From Stenotrophomonas sp. PS02298 (GTDB taxonomy: Bacteria; Pseudomonadota; Gammaproteobacteria; Xanthomonadales; Xanthomonadaceae), in assembly GCF_029959445.1 (NCBI RefSeq), contig NZ_JASCOR010000007.1, positions 1-56,985 on the forward strand: a stretch of DNA of 56,985 bases, in the 5' to 3' direction. A program made the translations under genes and the position numbers. A model generated the notes under the pieces. That model saw only the letters and a list, made by a program, of their open reading frames with translations, had not been told where the DNA came from and ran no database searches. Positions 33,818 to 42,600 of this stretch are shown here, piece after piece. Position 1 is the stretch's first letter. Each line of letters begins with the position of its first letter.

Positions 33818-35239
33818 ATGCAGCCCACCACCCAAGACACCGCCTCGGCGCGCTTTGCGATCCGCTGTGCGAATTTCGCCGAACGCTGGTTCCCCGACTC
33901 CTGGGTGTTCGCCGCCCTCGCCCTGGCCGCAGTCTCGCTGGCCGCGCTGTCCATTGGCGCCGCCCCCACCGACACCGCCAAGGCCTTCGGTGACGGCTTC
34001 TGGAGCCTGATCCCCTTCACCATGCAGATGGCCTTCGTGGTGATCGGCGGCTATGTCGTGGCATCTTCCGGCCCGGCCTCGCACTTGATCAATCGGCTGG
34101 CCCGCGTGCCGAAGAACGGCCGCAGTGCGGTCGCACTGGTCGCCATCGTGTCGATGACCGCATCATTGTTGAACTGGGGCCTGAGCCTGGTGTTCGCCGG
34201 CCTGCTGGTGCGCGCACTGGCCCGCCGCAGCGAGCTGAAGATGGATTACCGCGCCGCTGGTGCGGCGGCGTATCTCGGCCTCGGTGCGGTGTGGGCCTTG
34301 GGCCTGTCCTCGTCGGCCGCGCAGCTGCAGGCCAACCCGGCCAGCCTGCCGCCGTCGATCCTGTCGATCACCGGCGTGATCCCGTTTACCGAAACCATCT
34401 TCCTGTGGCAGTCCGGCGTACTGCTGGCCGCGTTGGTAGTGGTATCGCTGATCATTTCCTACGTCACCGCACCGGCCGCCAACTCCGCGCGTGATGCCGC
34501 CGACTGCGGCGTGGATGTCATGAGCGATGCCGCACCGATCAAAACCAAGCCGACCCGTCCCGGCGAGTGGTTGGAGCACAGCCCGCTGCTGATCCTGCTG
34601 CTGGTCGCCCTGGCCGCTGGTTGGTTGATCCACGAATTCAGCACCAAACCGGCGATCCAGGCGATCTCCGGCTTGAACACCTACAACCTGCTGTTCCTGA
34701 TGGCCGGTGCGTTGCTGCATTGGCGTCCCCGCAGCTTTCTCGATGCGGTCTCACGCGCCGTGCCCTCGACCACCGGCGTGCTGATCCAGTTCCCGCTGTA
34801 CGGCTCCATCGCCGCCATCATGACTACGGTCAACGGCAGCGAAGGCCATAGCGTGGCCCACATCATCTCCACCTTCTTCACCCAGATCGCCAGCCACGAC
34901 ACCTACGCGCTGCTGATGGGCAGCTACTCGGCTGTGCTGGGCTTCTTCATCCCGTCCGGCGGTGGCAAGTGGATCATCGAAGCCCCGTACGTGATGCAGG
35001 TGGCCAATGAACTGCATTACCACCTCGGCTGGTCGGTGCAGATCTACAACGCCGCCGAAGCCCTGCCCAACCTGATCAACCCGTTCTACATGCTGCCGCT
35101 GCTCGGCGTACTCGGCCTGAAGGCGCGCGACCTGATCGGCTTCACCTTCGTGCAGTTGCTGGTGCATACCCCGCTGGTATTGCTGCTGTTGTGGGCACTG
35201 GGTGCGACGCTGGCGTATACGCCACCTGTAATGCCTTGA
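33818..35239 (+). CDS. Short-chain fatty acid transporter, AtoE family
   Basis: A 473-residue inner-membrane protein with about 11-12 hydrophobic segments. The AtoE/TIGR00366 pattern is visible: FAERWFPDSWVFAALAL at the N-terminus, FTMQMAFVVIGGYVVA, the conserved NWGLSLVFAGLLVR, and FIPSGGGKWIIEAPYVM near the end. It would move short-chain fatty acids such as acetoacetate or butyrate. No acyl-CoA transferase gene is adjacent, so the metabolic context is unclear. The ATG at 33818 is preferred over an in-frame TTG at 33794; neither has a clear ribosome-binding site. Confidence 0.9.
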   Translation: MQPTTQDTASARFAIRCANFAERWFPDSWVFAALALAAVSLAALSIGAAPTDTAKAFGDGFWSLIPFTMQMAFVVIGGYVVASSGPASHLINRLARVPKNGRSAVALVAIVSMTASLLNWGLSLVFAGLLVRALARRSELKMDYRAAGAAAYLGLGAVWALGLSSSAAQLQANPASLPPSILSITGVIPFTETIFLWQSGVLLAALVVVSLIISYVTAPAANSARDAADCGVDVMSDAAPIKTKPTRPGEWLEHSPLLILLLVALAAGWLIHEFSTKPAIQAISGLNTYNLLFLMAGALLHWRPRSFLDAVSRAVPSTTGVLIQFPLYGSIAAIMTTVNGSEGHSVAHIISTFFTQIASHDTYALLMGSYSAVLGFFIPSGGGKWIIEAPYVMQVANELHYHLGWSVQIYNAAEALPNLINPFYMLPLLGVLGLKARDLIGFTFVQLLVHTPLVLLLLWALGATLAYTPPVMP

Positions 35240-35257
35240 TGGGTTATCGCAATTACT

Positions 35258-35296
35258 GAAAGCAGAACGCCACGCAATGCGTGGCGTTCTGCTTTC
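35258..35296 (+). terminator. Strong hairpin after the AtoE-type transporter gene
   Basis: An 18-bp perfect stem, GAAAGCAGAACGCCACGC (35258-35275) with GCGTGGCGTTCTGCTTTC (35279-35296) and a 3-nt loop, begins 18 nt past the stop codon. The A/U-rich flanks allow termination in either direction. Confidence 0.75.
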
Positions 35297-35337
35297 TTGC
35301 AACTGGATGGATGAAATCAAAATCAAGGGCATGCAAG

Positions 35338-35450
35338 CGCCCCCTCCCAACCTCCCCCTTGGCTTCGCCAAAGGGGAGGAGCAGAGCAGCGCAGCCTTCC
35401 GCCCCCTCCCTTTCGCCGGAGGCGAAGGGGAGGGTTGGGGAGGGGTAGCT
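35338..35450. repeat. Intergenic palindromes before the NTF2-like gene
   Basis: Two units of the cctcccc/ggggagg family, CCTTGGCTTCGCCAAAGG (35359-35376) and CCTTTCGCCGGAGGCGAAGG (35409-35428), are flanked by cccctccc and ggttggggagggg. Confidence 0.6.
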
Positions 35451-35545
35451 CTTGATCTCCGCCAACATCCATATGACTTCCCACCCATTGCATCCCCACC
35501 AGTAACTGCCACGATTCCACAGCCACCACCCGTCAGGAACCGACC

Positions 35546-35995
35546 ATGCTGTCAGCCGCACTACGCGTGTTTGTTGTGGGAGTGCTTTGTGTCGCCGGCA
35601 ACGTCGCGGCGGCGCCACCGGATGCGACCGCCCTGCAGGCCATCGAGGCCACCGCATACGACTACATGGACGGCCAGCTGGAAGGCGATGTCGCACGGGT
35701 GACGCGTGCGCTGCATCCGGACCTGGCCAAGCGCAACCTCGTTGCCAATCCGAATGAAACCCTTGGCCTGGGCCGGATGAGTTCGGATGAGCTGATCCGC
35801 TTCACCCGCGAGGGCGCGCTGAAGACGCCGCGCGAGCAGTGGCAGCGCACGGTGACGGTGCTGCAGGTGGACGAGGATATCGCCACTGTGCGGCTGGAGA
35901 GCCCATGGTTCATCGATCACTTGCAGATGGGCCGGTTTGACGGGCGCTGGGTGATCGTCAATGCCTTGTCGCATCGGAAGGTGCGGGGTTCCTGA
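35546..35995 (+). CDS. Exported NTF2-like protein (lumazine-binding-like)
   Basis: A 149-residue protein with a signal peptide (LRVFVVGVLCVAGNVAAAP). The mature part has the layout of the NTF2-like Lumazine_bd_2 group: a first helix (ATALQAIEATAYDYMDGQLEGD), HPDLAKRNL, then strands TVTVLQVDEDIATVRLES and IDHLQMGRFDGRWVIVNAL. These proteins share a cone-shaped fold and often have no known enzymatic role. AGGAA lies 7 nt before the ATG. It appears to be a single-gene transcript. Confidence 0.82.
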   Translation: MLSAALRVFVVGVLCVAGNVAAAPPDATALQAIEATAYDYMDGQLEGDVARVTRALHPDLAKRNLVANPNETLGLGRMSSDELIRFTREGALKTPREQWQRTVTVLQVDEDIATVRLESPWFIDHLQMGRFDGRWVIVNALSHRKVRGS

Positions 35996-36035
35996 GTCGG
36001 GTGGTTTGGACTTTGGGTCTACGTGCCAGAAGCTT

Positions 36036-36078
36036 CCCCCCACCCCAACCCCTCCCCCGCAGGCGGGAGAGGGGCTTT
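36036..36078. repeat. Intergenic palindrome, probable terminator
   Basis: CCCCTCCCCCGCAGGCGGGA and GAGGGGCTT form one unit of the common palindrome family, 40 bp after the NTF2-like gene. Confidence 0.6.
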
Positions 36079-36172
36079 ACTTCGTTTTGAATTTTTCTTG
36101 AACTGATACTGAACGAAGCCGGAAAACCCCGTTATCGTATGCGGCTTCCAACCGTTGCCCGCCGCGCCAGCC

Positions 36173-37354
36173 ATGAGCCAGACCGAAGTCGTGCATTCCA
36201 GTTCCGAACACGGTGCCTGCGAGAACTGCCGCACGCCGCTGCAGGGCCACTACTGCCATGGCTGCGGGCAGTCGGCGCATAACCCGCTGAAGAACTTCGG
36301 GCATGCGGTCGAGGAGGTGTTCGAATCGTTCTGGCATCTGGATGGGCGCATTTTCCGCACCCTGCGCGATCTGCTGGTGCCGGGCCGGATTGCCGTCAAC
36401 TTCCTCAAGGGCCAGCGCGTCGGCTATGTGCAGCCGCTGCGGCTGTTCGTGATCCTCACCCTGTTCACCTTCTTCGTCGGCAAGCTGACCCTGCACAGCG
36501 ATGACTTCGGCACCGGCAGCAATGCCGATCCGGCCTTCGCCAAGGCACAGACCGTGGCCGAGGTGGAAGCCGTGCGCGCCACCCAGGTGGCGCAGATCGA
36601 GCAACAGCAGAAGACGAACCCTGCGGCGGCGCCAGCGCTTGCCATTGCCATGGCAGCGATCAACACCTCAGCTGCGCAGCGCACGGCGGAACTCGAAGCA
36701 AACACGCAGCCATCCGCACGCAGCGCTACCGACTCGGCGCTGGCGCGCGCCAACGACGCAGCGGACCGCGTCAGCGCCGAGAAGAAGGCCGTCTTCATCA
36801 ATGTCCCGGTCAACGGCAAACCCTGGGACGCCGAGACCAACCCCATCGTGCTGGAGGGCTGGCCGAAATTCGTCAGCAACTGGTTGAACCGTCGCCTGGC
36901 CAATGGCCAGGCCAACGTCGAGCGCATGGGCAACAAGACCGATCTGTATGTCCAGGCCATCCTGACCTCACTGCCCGGCGCGCTGTTCTTCCTGATGCCG
37001 ATCTTCGCGCTGGTGTTGCGCGTTGCTTACATCCTGCGGCGGCCGATGGGCTATCTGGAGCATCTGGTGGTGGCGCTGTACAGCCACTGCTGGTTGATGC
37101 TGGTGCTGCTGACCACCTTCCTCATCGCCGGTATCAGCGGCGCGATCGGCAATGCGGTGGTCAGCGCGATCTGCGCCTGGCTGTACGTGCTGTTGTGGCT
37201 GGCGGTGCCGGTCTACCTGTTCTGGATGCAGCAGCGCGTATACGGCGGCAATCCGATCCTGACGCTGCTGCGCTACAGCTTCATCGGTTTCATCTATTTC
37301 TTCCTGGTCACCTTCGTGGTGATGTACGCGGTGCTGGCCGGCGTATCGGCTTGA
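36173..37354 (+). CDS. DUF3667 zinc-ribbon membrane protein
   Basis: A 393-residue protein. The N-terminus has a zinc ribbon, CENCRTPLQGHYCHGCGQ (two CxxC pairs, about residues 14-31), followed by the DUF3667 pattern FWHLDGRIFRTLRDLLVPG. One hydrophobic segment follows (LFVILTLFTFFVGKL). The middle ~150 residues are Ala-rich and probably a periplasmic coiled coil. Four C-terminal helices (about residues 265-390) complete it. The ATG at 36173 is preferred because it gives a compact N-terminus before the zinc ribbon. The function of the family is unknown. Confidence 0.88.
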   Translation: MSQTEVVHSSSEHGACENCRTPLQGHYCHGCGQSAHNPLKNFGHAVEEVFESFWHLDGRIFRTLRDLLVPGRIAVNFLKGQRVGYVQPLRLFVILTLFTFFVGKLTLHSDDFGTGSNADPAFAKAQTVAEVEAVRATQVAQIEQQQKTNPAAAPALAIAMAAINTSAAQRTAELEANTQPSARSATDSALARANDAADRVSAEKKAVFINVPVNGKPWDAETNPIVLEGWPKFVSNWLNRRLANGQANVERMGNKTDLYVQAILTSLPGALFFLMPIFALVLRVAYILRRPMGYLEHLVVALYSHCWLMLVLLTTFLIAGISGAIGNAVVSAICAWLYVLLWLAVPVYLFWMQQRVYGGNPILTLLRYSFIGFIYFFLVTFVVMYAVLAGVSA

Positions 37355-37407
37355 AGCCGGTTTGAAACCACGCAGCATTGCAATTGAGCGAAGTGCGATT
37401 GGCTCGT

Positions 37408-37506
37408 GTAGCCCGGGTAAGCGCAGCGCACCCGGGGCTGTTGGCGCGTGGTCGGACTGACGTTGTGTTCCCCCACTTCCCGGGTGCGCTGCGCTTACCC
37501 GAGCTA
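37408..37506. repeat. Inverted repeat pair (GTAGCCCGGGTAAGCGCAGCG type)
   Basis: GTAGCCCGGGTAAGCGCAGC…CACCCGGG (37408-37436) is repeated in inverted form at 37479-37506, with one mismatch. This REP-like doublet lies between the convergent DUF3667 and RlmF genes. It is a different sequence family from the other GTAG repeats. Confidence 0.8.
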
Positions 37507-37518
37507 CGGCCTGACGGT

Positions 37519-38505
37519 TCAGGCCTGCGTTGCCTGCATCCAGCCTTTGCGCGCAGCAGCTGAGTGGAAACTCCAGGCAACAAAGCGGCTCTGCTTGTTG
37601 CCCTGCGCCATCGCCACTTCACGTACCTCGGCTGCGCCAACCTTGCCCAGCTGCTTGTGGATATCGGCCAGATGCTCGGTCTTGGCCACCAGTGAACTGA
37701 ACCACAGCACCTGATGCTGGATATCCACGCTCTCGCGGATCATCCGCCGCAGGAATGAGGCCTCACCACCGGTGCACCACAGCTCTTTGGCCTGGCCACC
37801 GAAGTTGAGCGCAGGTGCCTTGCTGGTGCGTGCCTGCGCGCCGCCGAGATTGCGCAGCTTACGCTGACTGCCTTGCGCGGCCTCCTTGGCCGATGCGTGG
37901 AACGGCGGGTTGCACAGGGTCACGTGGAAACGCTCATCGGCCTGCAGCAGGCCGACGAACAGATTGCCGCGTGCATGCTGTTGGCGCACTTCAATGATCT
38001 GGCCGAGACCATTGGCCTGCACATTGGCATTCGCCGCCTTCAAGGCGTCCGCATCGATATCACTGCCAAGGAAACGCCAGCCGTATTCGGCCTGCCCCAG
38101 CAGTGGGTAGATGCAGTTGGCGCCGACGCCGACGTCCAGCACGCGCACGCCGGGGCCGCGTGGGATCGCGCCGTTGTTGTCTGCAGCCAGCAGATCCGCC
38201 AGGCCATGCAGGTAGTCGACCCGGCCTGGCACCGGTGGGCACAGGTAACCCTCCGGGATATCCCACTGCTGGATGCCGTAGTCGCTGGCGAGCAGCGCGC
38301 GGTTGAGTTCGCGCACGGCGGCCGGGTTGCTGAAATCGATGCTGTCGGTGCCGGCCGGGGTGCGGACCAGGTGCACGCGCAAGGCCGGATTTGCCGCGAC
38401 CAGGCGCACCAGGTCATAACGGCCCTGGTGACGGTTGCGGGGATGCAGCGGCGCTGCCGATGCGGCATTGGGCTTGGCGCGTGTGCGTTGCGGCGAAGAA
38501 GTCAT
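37519..38505 (-). CDS. rlmF: 23S rRNA (adenine(1618)-N(6))-methyltransferase
   Basis: A 328-residue methyltransferase with the RlmF pattern. The N-terminal [13 protein letters not shown] is followed by [17 protein letters not shown] and [20 protein letters not shown]; motif I is DVGVGAN (124-130) and the catalytic adenine N6 motif is NPPFH (199-203). It methylates A1618 of 23S rRNA with S-adenosylmethionine. The ATG at 38505 matches the family N-terminus; the open frame upstream is only repeat-derived sequence. Confidence 0.93.
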   Translation of the reverse strand: MTSSPQRTRAKPNAASAAPLHPRNRHQGRYDLVRLVAANPALRVHLVRTPAGTDSIDFSNPAAVRELNRALLASDYGIQQWDIPEGYLCPPVPGRVDYLHGLADLLAADNNGAIPRGPGVRVLDVGVGANCIYPLLGQAEYGWRFLGSDIDADALKAANANVQANGLGQIIEVRQQHARGNLFVGLLQADERFHVTLCNPPFHASAKEAAQGSQRKLRNLGGAQARTSKAPALNFGGQAKELWCTGGEASFLRRMIRESVDIQHQVLWFSSLVAKTEHLADIHKQLGKVGAAEVREVAMAQGNKQSRFVAWSFHSAAARKGWMQATQA

Positions 38506-38549
38506 GTGCTTGTTGGATGCCAGTAGCGACAAGCCAGAGGCTTTCACTG

Positions 38550-38651
38550 TTTGTGGGAGCGGCGTGAGCCGCGAAGCACGTACATCATCAAATGGCACAC
38601 GCTACCTGCGCTTCAACAGCCTCAGCTTCGCGGTTCACGCCGCTCCCACAA
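38550..38651. repeat. Inverted pair of GTGGGAGCGGCGTGAGCCGCGAA palindromes
   Basis: TTTGTGGGAGCGGCGTGAGC…GCGAAGC (38550-38577) and GCTTCGCGGTTCACGCCGCT…CCCACAA (38625-38651) form a variant of the REP-like doublet, between the RlmF and thymidylate kinase genes. Confidence 0.78.
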
Positions 38652-38686
38652 CGTGGGATACGGGCGCTGCCAGCTACGACTGCTTT

Positions 38687-39349
38687 CTACAGCTCCAAAC
38701 CCTGCACGTTCTGCAGCAGCTGTGCACCCGCTTCACCCACGCGCAACGCCAAGGCCGCGGCAATCGCCGCATGCGCATCGCGCAGCACTTCGGCTTCGTT
38801 GCGGCTGGCGTCGATAATCTGCTTGTTGGGCAGCTCCAGCTGCTGGAAGATCAGTCGGCAACGCTCCAGGTTCTGCGCGGTTTCGAAGTGGTTGGGCTTG
38901 TCGCCACGCGCGCGGATGCGCTCCAGGCCCTGCTCCGGCTGCAGGTCGAGCAACAGCAGCAAATTCGGGCGCGGCGCGAAGTCGTTGGCCTGCAGCATCT
39001 CGTCCAGCGGCAGGCCGGCGGCGCCCTGATAGGCAACCATCGACGGGAAGTAGCGGTCGAGGATGACGATCTCGCCACGGGACAGGGCCGGGGTGATCAC
39101 CTCTTCCACGTGCTGGCGGCGGTCGTGCAGCAGGTATTCGACCTCCTGCTCCGGGCTCAGCCGGCCGGTAGCGGCGGTGGCGCGCAGGCGGGTGCCCCAC
39201 GGGCCGTTGGTCGGTTCCTTGCCCAGCACGACCTGTGCCCCTGCAGCGCGCAGGTGCTGGGCCAGTGTGTGGGCAAGCGTGGTCTTGCCAGCGCCATCAA
39301 TGCCTTCGATGGCAATGAGCAGGCCGCCGGGAATCTGTTGGTTATCCAT
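38687..39349 (-). CDS. Thymidylate kinase-family nucleotide kinase
   Basis: A 220-residue P-loop kinase. The P-loop is GIDGAGKTT (about residues 16-24), the DR motif is [15 protein letters not shown] and a LID-region [11 protein letters not shown] follows. The catalytic-loop segment reads [13 protein letters not shown] instead of the common REPGGTxxGE of bacterial Tmk, closer to variants seen in phage and some bacterial enzymes. It may be a second thymidylate or related (d)NMP kinase alongside a canonical tmk elsewhere. It phosphorylates dTMP to dTDP with ATP by family. Confidence 0.85.
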   Translation of the reverse strand: MDNQQIPGGLLIAIEGIDGAGKTTLAHTLAQHLRAAGAQVVLGKEPTNGPWGTRLRATAATGRLSPEQEVEYLLHDRRQHVEEVITPALSRGEIVILDRYFPSMVAYQGAAGLPLDEMLQANDFAPRPNLLLLLDLQPEQGLERIRARGDKPNHFETAQNLERCRLIFQQLELPNKQIIDASRNEAEVLRDAHAAIAAALALRVGEAGAQLLQNVQGLEL

Positions 39350-39425
39350 GGGCGCTACTTTAATCGGATCCGGCCGATACCGCGCGGCTTGACGTCGCGG
39401 CCTCCATGCCAGGAACAGCCCCGTA

Positions 39426-39959
39426 TCAGCGTTCCGGCACGGTGCAGCCGTTGATCGCGCAGTAGTCGGCCGCCCGCCGCTGCTCGTCCTCGGTCAGCTC
39501 CGGCGGTGGCCGGGCGATCGCGGACTGGATCTGGTCGGGGCCGCCGGTGAGCTTGTTCAGGCCCTGCGCGGCCTTCATCAGGCCATAGCCGATGCCCATC
39601 ATCAGGTAGCCGCCACTCATGCCGACCTGCTCGGGCGTCGGCGGCTCGCTCCAGTTCTTGCTGAAGCGATTGGGCGCGGCCTGCACCGGGTTCTTGAAGC
39701 GATACAGGTCCAGCGGCTCGTCATCTTCGGGCTTGATGGCGCGTACTTCGCCCAGGGTGGTGACGTTGCCTTGCGCCGGCACCTCCACGACATCATTCGG
39801 ATCGGTTTGCGCGTTGTCGGCATCTTCGGGTTGAACCACCACGGCCCCGGGGGGCGAGGCCGCTGTGCTTGCAGGCACGGCCTGCTGTGCCTGCGCCGTC
39901 CCCGCCAGCATCATGCCGGCCAACCATATGCTCCATTTTGCCGGTAATGCCACAGCCAC
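39426..39959 (-). CDS. Hypothetical exported protein
   Basis: I do not recognise this 177-residue protein. It starts with GTG at 39959 and has a signal peptide ([15 protein letters not shown]). The mature N-terminus is acidic and Pro-rich ([14 protein letters not shown]). The C-terminal part contains a hydrophobic Gly-rich segment ([17 protein letters not shown]) and two Cys ([14 protein letters not shown]) that could form a disulfide. It lies 76 bp from the thymidylate kinase on the same strand. Confidence 0.72.
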   Translation of the reverse strand: MAVALPAKWSIWLAGMMLAGTAQAQQAVPASTAASPPGAVVVQPEDADNAQTDPNDVVEVPAQGNVTTLGEVRAIKPEDDEPLDLYRFKNPVQAAPNRFSKNWSEPPTPEQVGMSGGYLMMGIGYGLMKAAQGLNKLTGGPDQIQSAIARPPPELTEDEQRRAADYCAINGCTVPER

Positions 39960-40057
39960 CCACCCTGCCTGTTGCGCGTCGCCTGCAGCATACGCAGGCA
40001 GTCCTTCACATTTTGTTGGAACGCCGGCGTCCGTTCAGCATGTCGTAATCCCAATGG

Positions 40058-40074
40058 GTCTCACGGCGTGAGAC
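40058..40074 (+). promoter_or_regulatory. Perfect inverted repeat upstream of the helicase gene
   Basis: GTCTCAC (40058-40064) and GTGAGAC (40068-40074) pair with a 3-nt spacer, 43 bp before the helicase ATG. It may be an operator or a hairpin. It does not match the E. coli or Xanthomonas LexA box as I know them. Confidence 0.3.
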
Positions 40075-40116
40075 ACCAATATGCTTCCATATGTTCTTTG
40101 ATCGGCAGTTGCGTGC

Positions 40117-42600
40117 ATGGCGTTCTCCCTCGCTCCCCGCACCGAAGCCAGCGAACGGGCGCTGGCAACCACCGATGGCCTGCCCTCGCGTGACGGCTCG
40201 CTGCTCGGCCAGCGCCTGGCCCGGCGCTACAAGGACCGGGTCACCGGCAGCTTCACCCTTCCCGGCCGCGAAGGCAGCTATGCGCCGATTCCCGATGACG
40301 TGCCCGAGGCGCTGAAAGCCGCATTGAAGGCGCGCGGCATCGAACAGCTGTACTCGCACCAGGCCGAGGCCTGGGACGCCAGCCAGCGTGGCGAGCACGT
40401 CGCCATCGTCACACCTACCGCCTCCGGCAAATCGCTGTGCTACACCTTGCCGGTGGTCAGCGCGGCGATGCAGGGCAATGCCAAGGCCTTGTACCTGTTC
40501 CCGACCAAAGCGCTGGCGCAGGACCAGGTGGCCGAGCTGCTGGAGCTCAACCGCGCCGGTGACCTCGGCGTCAAGGCGTTCACCTTCGACGGCGATACGC
40601 CCGGCGATGCGCGGCAGGCGATCCGCCTGCATGGCGACATCGTGGTCAGCAACCCGGACATGCTGCACCAGGCCATCCTGCCGCATCACACCAAGTGGGC
40701 GCAGTTCTTCGAGAACCTGCGTTATGTGGTGATCGACGAGATCCATACCTATCGCGGCGTGTTCGGTAGCCACGTCACCAACGTGCTGCGGCGGCTCAAG
40801 CGCATCTGCGCGTTCTATGGCGTGCAACCGCAGTTCATCCTGTGCTCGGCGACCATCGGCAACCCGCATGCGCATGCCGAGGCGCTGGTGGAAGAGAAGG
40901 TGCATGCGATCACCGAGTCCGGCGCACCGACCGGGCCCAAGCACGTGCTGCTGTGGAACCCGCCGGTGATCAACCCGGATCTTGGCCTGCGCGCCTCGGC
41001 ACGCTCACAGGCCAACCGCATCGCCCGCATCGCGATCAAGAGTGGCCTGAAGACCTTGGTGTTCGCACAGACGCGCTTGATGGTTGAAGTGCTGACCAAG
41101 TACCTGAAGGACATCTTCGACAACGACCCGCGCAAGCCGGCACGCATCCGCGCCTACCGCGGTGGTTACCTGCCGACCGAGCGCCGCGAGGTGGAACGGG
41201 CGATGCGCGCCGGCAACATCGACGGCATCGTCAGCACCTCGGCGCTGGAGCTGGGCGTGGATATCGGCGCGCTCGACGTGGTCATCCTCAACGGCTACCC
41301 CGGCAGCGTTGCGGCGACATGGCAGCGCTTCGGCCGCGCCGGTCGTCGTCAGCAGGCCGCGCTGGGTGTGATGGTGGCCAGCAGCCAGCCGCTGGACCAG
41401 TACGTGGTGCGGCATCCGGACTTCTTCGCCAACGCAACGCCCGAGCACGCACGCATTTCGCCGGACCAGCCGCTGATCCTGTTCGATCACATCCGCTGCG
41501 CTGCATTCGAGCTGCCGTTCCTGGCCGGCGAACCGTTCGGGCCGATCGATCCGCTGGTGTTCCTGCAGGCCTTGGCCGAGACCGAAGTGGTGCATCAGGA
41601 GGGCGACCGCTGGGAATGGATCGCCGACAGCTATCCCGCCAATGCGGTGAGCCTGCGCGCGGTTGCCGACGGCAACTTCGTGGTGGTGGACCGCAGCGAC
41701 GGCAAGCAGCAGATCATCGCCGAGGTGGATTACTCCGCCGCCGCGTTGACCCTGTACGAAGGCGCCATCCACATGGTGCAGAGCACGCCGTACCAGGTGG
41801 AGCGGCTGGACTGGGACGGCCGCAAGGCCTACGTGACCCGCACGCACGTCGACTACTACACCGACAGCATCGACTACACCAAGCTCAAGGTACTGGACCG
41901 CTTTGACGGCAATGGCGCCGGGCGTGGTGATTCGCACCACGGCGAAGTGCACGTGGTGCGACGCGTGGCCGGCTACAAGAAGATCCGCTACTACACCCAC
42001 GAGAACATCGGCTACGGCCCGGTCAACCTGCCCGACCAGGAACTGCATACCACCTCGGTCTGGTGGCAGCTGCCGCAGGCCACGCTGCTGCGCAGCTTCG
42101 CGCAGAAGCAGGACGCGCTGGATGGTTTCCTCGGTGCCGCTTATGCGCTGCACATCGTTGCGACCGTGGCAGTGATGGCCGATGCGCGCGATCTGCAGAA
42201 AGCCGTGGGCAATGGCGATGGTGCCTGGTTTGCGGTCGCCGACCAGACCGGCCGTGGCCAGCTGCGTGGCAATGAAGCCGGCGAAGCCACGGTGGAGCTG
42301 ATGCAGAGTTTCGTCCCCACGGTCTACCTGTACGACAACTTCCCCGGTGGCGTGGGCCTGAGCGAACCGCTGTGGCAGCGCCAGGGCGAGCTGGTGCAGC
42401 GCGCGTTGGAGTTGGTGGAGCGTTGCGACTGCAATGCCGGCTGCCCGGCCTGCGTTGGTCCGGTGCTGGCTGCGCAGGAAGATGACAAGGGACCGACACC
42501 ACGCTCATTGGCATTGACCGTGTTGTCGCTGCTGTCTGCCGAGCGTTGCGACCAGGTGCCGACCATCGTCATGGACGAGGCCATCGACCTGCTGCCATGA
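40117..42600 (+). CDS. mrfA: MrfA/YprA-type superfamily 2 DNA helicase
   Basis: An 827-residue SF2 helicase of the YprA/Hrq1 branch. Motif I is TPTASGKS (99-106), motif II is DEIH (207-210), motif III is LCSATIGN and the motif V/VI regions are TSALELGVDIGALD and RFGRAGRR. The C-terminal DUF1998 domain ends in a four-Cys zinc cluster, CDCNAGCPAC (770-779). In Bacillus subtilis MrfA with the exonuclease MrfB excises mitomycin C damage. The next gene here is the MrfB-type exonuclease in an ATGA overlap, which is strong support for the same pathway in this organism. The ATG at 40117 has only a weak ribosome-binding site. Confidence 0.9.
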   Translation: MAFSLAPRTEASERALATTDGLPSRDGSLLGQRLARRYKDRVTGSFTLPGREGSYAPIPDDVPEALKAALKARGIEQLYSHQAEAWDASQRGEHVAIVTPTASGKSLCYTLPVVSAAMQGNAKALYLFPTKALAQDQVAELLELNRAGDLGVKAFTFDGDTPGDARQAIRLHGDIVVSNPDMLHQAILPHHTKWAQFFENLRYVVIDEIHTYRGVFGSHVTNVLRRLKRICAFYGVQPQFILCSATIGNPHAHAEALVEEKVHAITESGAPTGPKHVLLWNPPVINPDLGLRASARSQANRIARIAIKSGLKTLVFAQTRLMVEVLTKYLKDIFDNDPRKPARIRAYRGGYLPTERREVERAMRAGNIDGIVSTSALELGVDIGALDVVILNGYPGSVAATWQRFGRAGRRQQAALGVMVASSQPLDQYVVRHPDFFANATPEHARISPDQPLILFDHIRCAAFELPFLAGEPFGPIDPLVFLQALAETEVVHQEGDRWEWIADSYPANAVSLRAVADGNFVVVDRSDGKQQIIAEVDYSAAALTLYEGAIHMVQSTPYQVERLDWDGRKAYVTRTHVDYYTDSIDYTKLKVLDRFDGNGAGRGDSHHGEVHVVRRVAGYKKIRYYTHENIGYGPVNLPDQELHTTSVWWQLPQATLLRSFAQKQDALDGFLGAAYALHIVATVAVMADARDLQKAVGNGDGAWFAVADQTGRGQLRGNEAGEATVELMQSFVPTVYLYDNFPGGVGLSEPLWQRQGELVQRALELVERCDCNAGCPACVGPVLAAQEDDKGPTPRSLALTVLSLLSAERCDQVPTIVMDEAIDLLP

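Noticed and set aside
38435-39454. A plus-strand 339-codon frame across the palindrome pair
   Set aside because: It runs through REP-like repeats and the antisense of the thymidylate kinase gene.
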